NCBI GenBank assembly: GCA_937890245.1
Contig: CALACF010000325.1
Location: 1-8,384, forward strand
Length of the DNA: 8,384 nucleotides
Origin: an uncultured Flavobacteriales bacterium
Lineage (GTDB): Bacteria; Bacteroidota; Bacteroidia; Flavobacteriales_D; Sanyastnellaceae
Direction of reading: 5' to 3'
The translations under genes were made by a program, and so were the position numbers. Within the stretch, counting starts at the first letter, position 1. Every line of letters begins with the position of its first letter. The notes under the pieces are model-generated. The model saw only the letters and a list, made by a program, of their open reading frames with translations. It was not told the origin of the DNA and ran no database searches. Positions 6,935 through 8,384 of the stretch are shown one piece after another.

Positions 6935-7826
6935 GGTGCGAGGTAGTGAAGGAGAGTACAACCGTGTGGCCGCCGCCGATGGCGCTTGCCAACGGACCGG
7001 TGTTTACTTCGTAGGCGTATCGCGCGATCACCCGTTGGTGGACCCGCGTGCCCAATCCCAGCGTGATTCCGCCGGTGTTTCGGTAACCAAGCGTTCCCCA
7101 GAGTCGGTCCTGATATGCGATGTCAATTTGGCCTGTAATATCAGGAGAAGCTGGCCTCAGATGCGTGAATTGGACGACGGGGGTGGCGGTCCACTCGCCC
7201 CGTTCTAGGTGGCAACCGAGGATAGCGGTGAAGTGGTCCTCGAGGTGGGATTGGCCTGAAGACGGTTCAGAGAGGCGGAGGGTTGAGCCCAGGAGTTGCT
7301 GCAGCGATGCGCCGCCGAAGAGCCGGCCGCCTTCGACCCAAATGCTGGCTGATGCGTCGGGGAGCACGGTGGATTGGACTTCGCCGGAGAGCACGGGGTC
7401 GCCGGATTGTTCGAGTTGGACGCGGCTTCCGTCGAGGGTGTATTGCAGGGCGCCGAGTGCAGCGCCGAAGGAGACGCGGACGTTTTCATTCCAGCGGACG
7501 TGGTACGACAGCGCGCCGTGGACACTGCTGACGCGTGTAGGTCCGACCACGTCAGATGTGGTGCGAAGCCCCCAGCCCAGCGGCCCGTTCTTCAGCGGTG
7601 CGGTCAGCGACAGGGACGTGGTGCGTGGTGCGTCGGCGGTGCGGGTCCATTGGCTGTGGTTCCACATGGTGGCGCGAAGAAGCGTGTCTTGGCCGGCAAC
7701 CGCAGGGTGCGCATCGAATAGATGGGCAAACGGCAAGCCCGAAACAGGAAGCTGCTGGCCTTGAACGGCGGCAGGGAGCAAGGCAGCCAGGGCAACGATG
7801 CAGATATGGCGAACTACAACGATCAT
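6900..7826 (-). CDS. PorP/SprF-family T9SS outer-membrane protein
   Basis: Outer-membrane beta-barrel protein of the PorP/SprF family, which helps type B T9SS substrates to be secreted and held at the cell surface (SprF does this for SprB). The 308-residue length is typical. A signal peptide covers residues 1-23, with cleavage likely at VQG/Q. The mature N-terminus has the family block HPAVAG (40-45, the usual NPALAG), then the WNHSQW region (55-60). Later come GWGLRTTSDVVGPTR (84-98), a YHVRWNENVRVSFGAALG strand pair (108-125), and the closing GYR...YAYEV...GGGHTVVLSF (248-293). The ATG at 7826 overlaps the stop of the upstream CHU_C gene as ATGA, so the two are probably translated in a coupled way. 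That gene is the likely cognate cargo. A hydrophilic tail of about 15 residues follows the last strand and overlaps the next gene. Whether it is the main PorP or one of many paralogues cannot be told, so no symbol is given. Confidence 0.92.
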   Translation of the reverse strand: MIVVVRHICIVALAALLPAAVQGQQLPVSGLPFAHLFDAHPAVAGQDTLLRATMWNHSQWTRTADAPRTTSLSLTAPLKNGPLGWGLRTTSDVVGPTRVSSVHGALSYHVRWNENVRVSFGAALGALQYTLDGSRVQLEQSGDPVLSGEVQSTVLPDASASIWVEGGRLFGGASLQQLLGSTLRLSEPSSGQSHLEDHFTAILGCHLERGEWTATPVVQFTHLRPASPDITGQIDIAYQDRLWGTLGYRNTGGITLGLGTRVHQRVIARYAYEVNTGPLASAIGGGHTVVLSFTTSHHASIQKSRTAR

Positions 7827-8384
7827 CGCATGATGGTTAAGGTGCCGGTGCGCTCAAATTCGATGAACGATTCCGTTGCGCGGAAAAGGGCGAAATATGT
7901 GCCGACGGGAAGTTCGACGCCGTTGTTATCGCGGCCATCCCAACCTTCGGTCGGATCAGGCAATTCGTATACAATCGCCCCCCAGCGGTTGAATATTACA
8001 ACCTCAAGCGATGGATAGGCCGCGGCGCCAGCGATGTTCCAGAGGTCGTTCCATCCATCGTCATTTGGTGTGAAGCCCGTCGGCGCACCGAGCTCTGGAA
8101 TCAGGTGAATGAGCGCGGTATCTGTGGCTGCACAGCCCGCGGCTGAAGTAACAGTCAATACAAGTTCGAGCGACTCACTTACCGGTTCTAGCAGCGGGGC
8201 CGATTCACTCGGGTTTTCAATGGCTGAAGCTGGCGACCAATCCCACGTCCAAAGGTCTGATTCTGGCGGTGCGGGTGCCCCGACTATAGCCTGCTCACCT
8301 TGCAACAGCGTGAGGTCCGGCCCGGCTAGTGCCAGCGGATTGGCCCAGCCGACCACTTGGGTTTCTGCCGTTTTTACGCAGCCC
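7823..8384 (-). CDS. T9SS type B surface protein, C-terminal part (N-terminus beyond window)
   Basis: The last 186 residues of a larger secreted protein; the frame is still open at the window edge. The visible part starts with the end of one module (GCVKTAE). A PKD/Ig-like module follows with the familiar LAGPDLTLLQGE opening, a WDWSPAS centre and a VTSAAGCAATDTALIHL ending. Then comes the CHU_C sorting domain: GAPTGFTPNDDGWNDLW, VVIFNRWGAIVYE, TEGWDGRDNNG and GTYFALFRA, finishing in TGTLTIMR. This domain directs export by T9SS, with attachment depending on a PorP-like partner. Such a partner is encoded immediately downstream with an ATGA overlap. A GTG codon at 8356 lies inside the reading frame and is not a start. 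Function of the missing N-terminal part is unknown; an adhesin or structural surface protein is the default guess. Confidence 0.93.
   Translation of the reverse strand, partial: GCVKTAETQVVGWANPLALAGPDLTLLQGEQAIVGAPAPPESDLWTWDWSPASAIENPSESAPLLEPVSESLELVLTVTSAAGCAATDTALIHLIPELGAPTGFTPNDDGWNDLWNIAGAAAYPSLEVVIFNRWGAIVYELPDPTEGWDGRDNNGVELPVGTYFALFRATESFIEFERTGTLTIMR

Noticed and set aside
6935..6961. TTG start adding nine residues to the linker protein
   Set aside because: An ATG is available at 6934, and the added residues (SPSLPRT and neighbours) look like untranslated leader.
7120..7764. A 214-codon plus-strand open frame opposite the PorP-like gene
   Set aside because: Its Ser/Arg/Pro/Trp-rich composition fits a shadow of the GC-rich porP-like gene, which has strong family motifs.

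Overview
The window comes from a member of the Bacteroidota with unusually GC-rich DNA for that phylum (visibly above 50%). Two proteins end in the gliding-motility-type (CHU_C, 'type B') C-terminal sorting domain of the type IX secretion system (T9SS), and one is a PorP/SprF-family outer-membrane protein. Both families are essentially confined to this phylum. TGA and TAG serve as stops, consistent with the standard bacterial code. A marine or otherwise saline free-living lifestyle is a guess from the extremely acidic secreted protein. I cannot name the genus.

Layout, left to right. (1) Positions 1-417, minus strand: the first 139 codons of lepA (elongation factor 4), cut by the window edge. 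(2) Positions 418-527: the only real intergenic gap, a divergent promoter region with a perfect Bacteroidota -7 box facing lepA and a 7-bp inverted repeat around it. (3) Positions 528-4118, plus strand: a 1196-residue secreted T9SS cargo with a signal peptide, a nidogen-like (NIDO) domain, several Ig/PKD-like modules and a CHU_C sorting domain. (4) Positions 4121-5506, plus strand: radA, beginning 2 bp after the previous stop with a GTG codon. (5) Positions 5454-8384, minus strand: a tightly overlapping four-gene run, read right to left. It holds the 3' end of a second CHU_C-domain surface protein, a PorP/SprF-family outer-membrane protein, an uncharacterised protein with a proline/alanine-rich linker, and rsmI. 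RsmI is the 16S rRNA C1402 2'-O-methyltransferase. Two of its three junctions are ATGA stop/start overlaps, and rsmI runs tail-to-tail 53 bp into radA.

The window mixes housekeeping genes (lepA, radA, rsmI) with cell-surface genes. In the minus-strand run, the surface protein and the PorP-like protein look like a matched cargo/anchor pair, as known for type B T9SS substrates. The large cargo at 528 has no PorP partner in view. The most unusual sequence feature is a 703-residue span of that cargo with no lysine, two arginines and about 119 acidic residues. I saw no tRNA, rRNA, CRISPR array, insertion sequence or phage gene.
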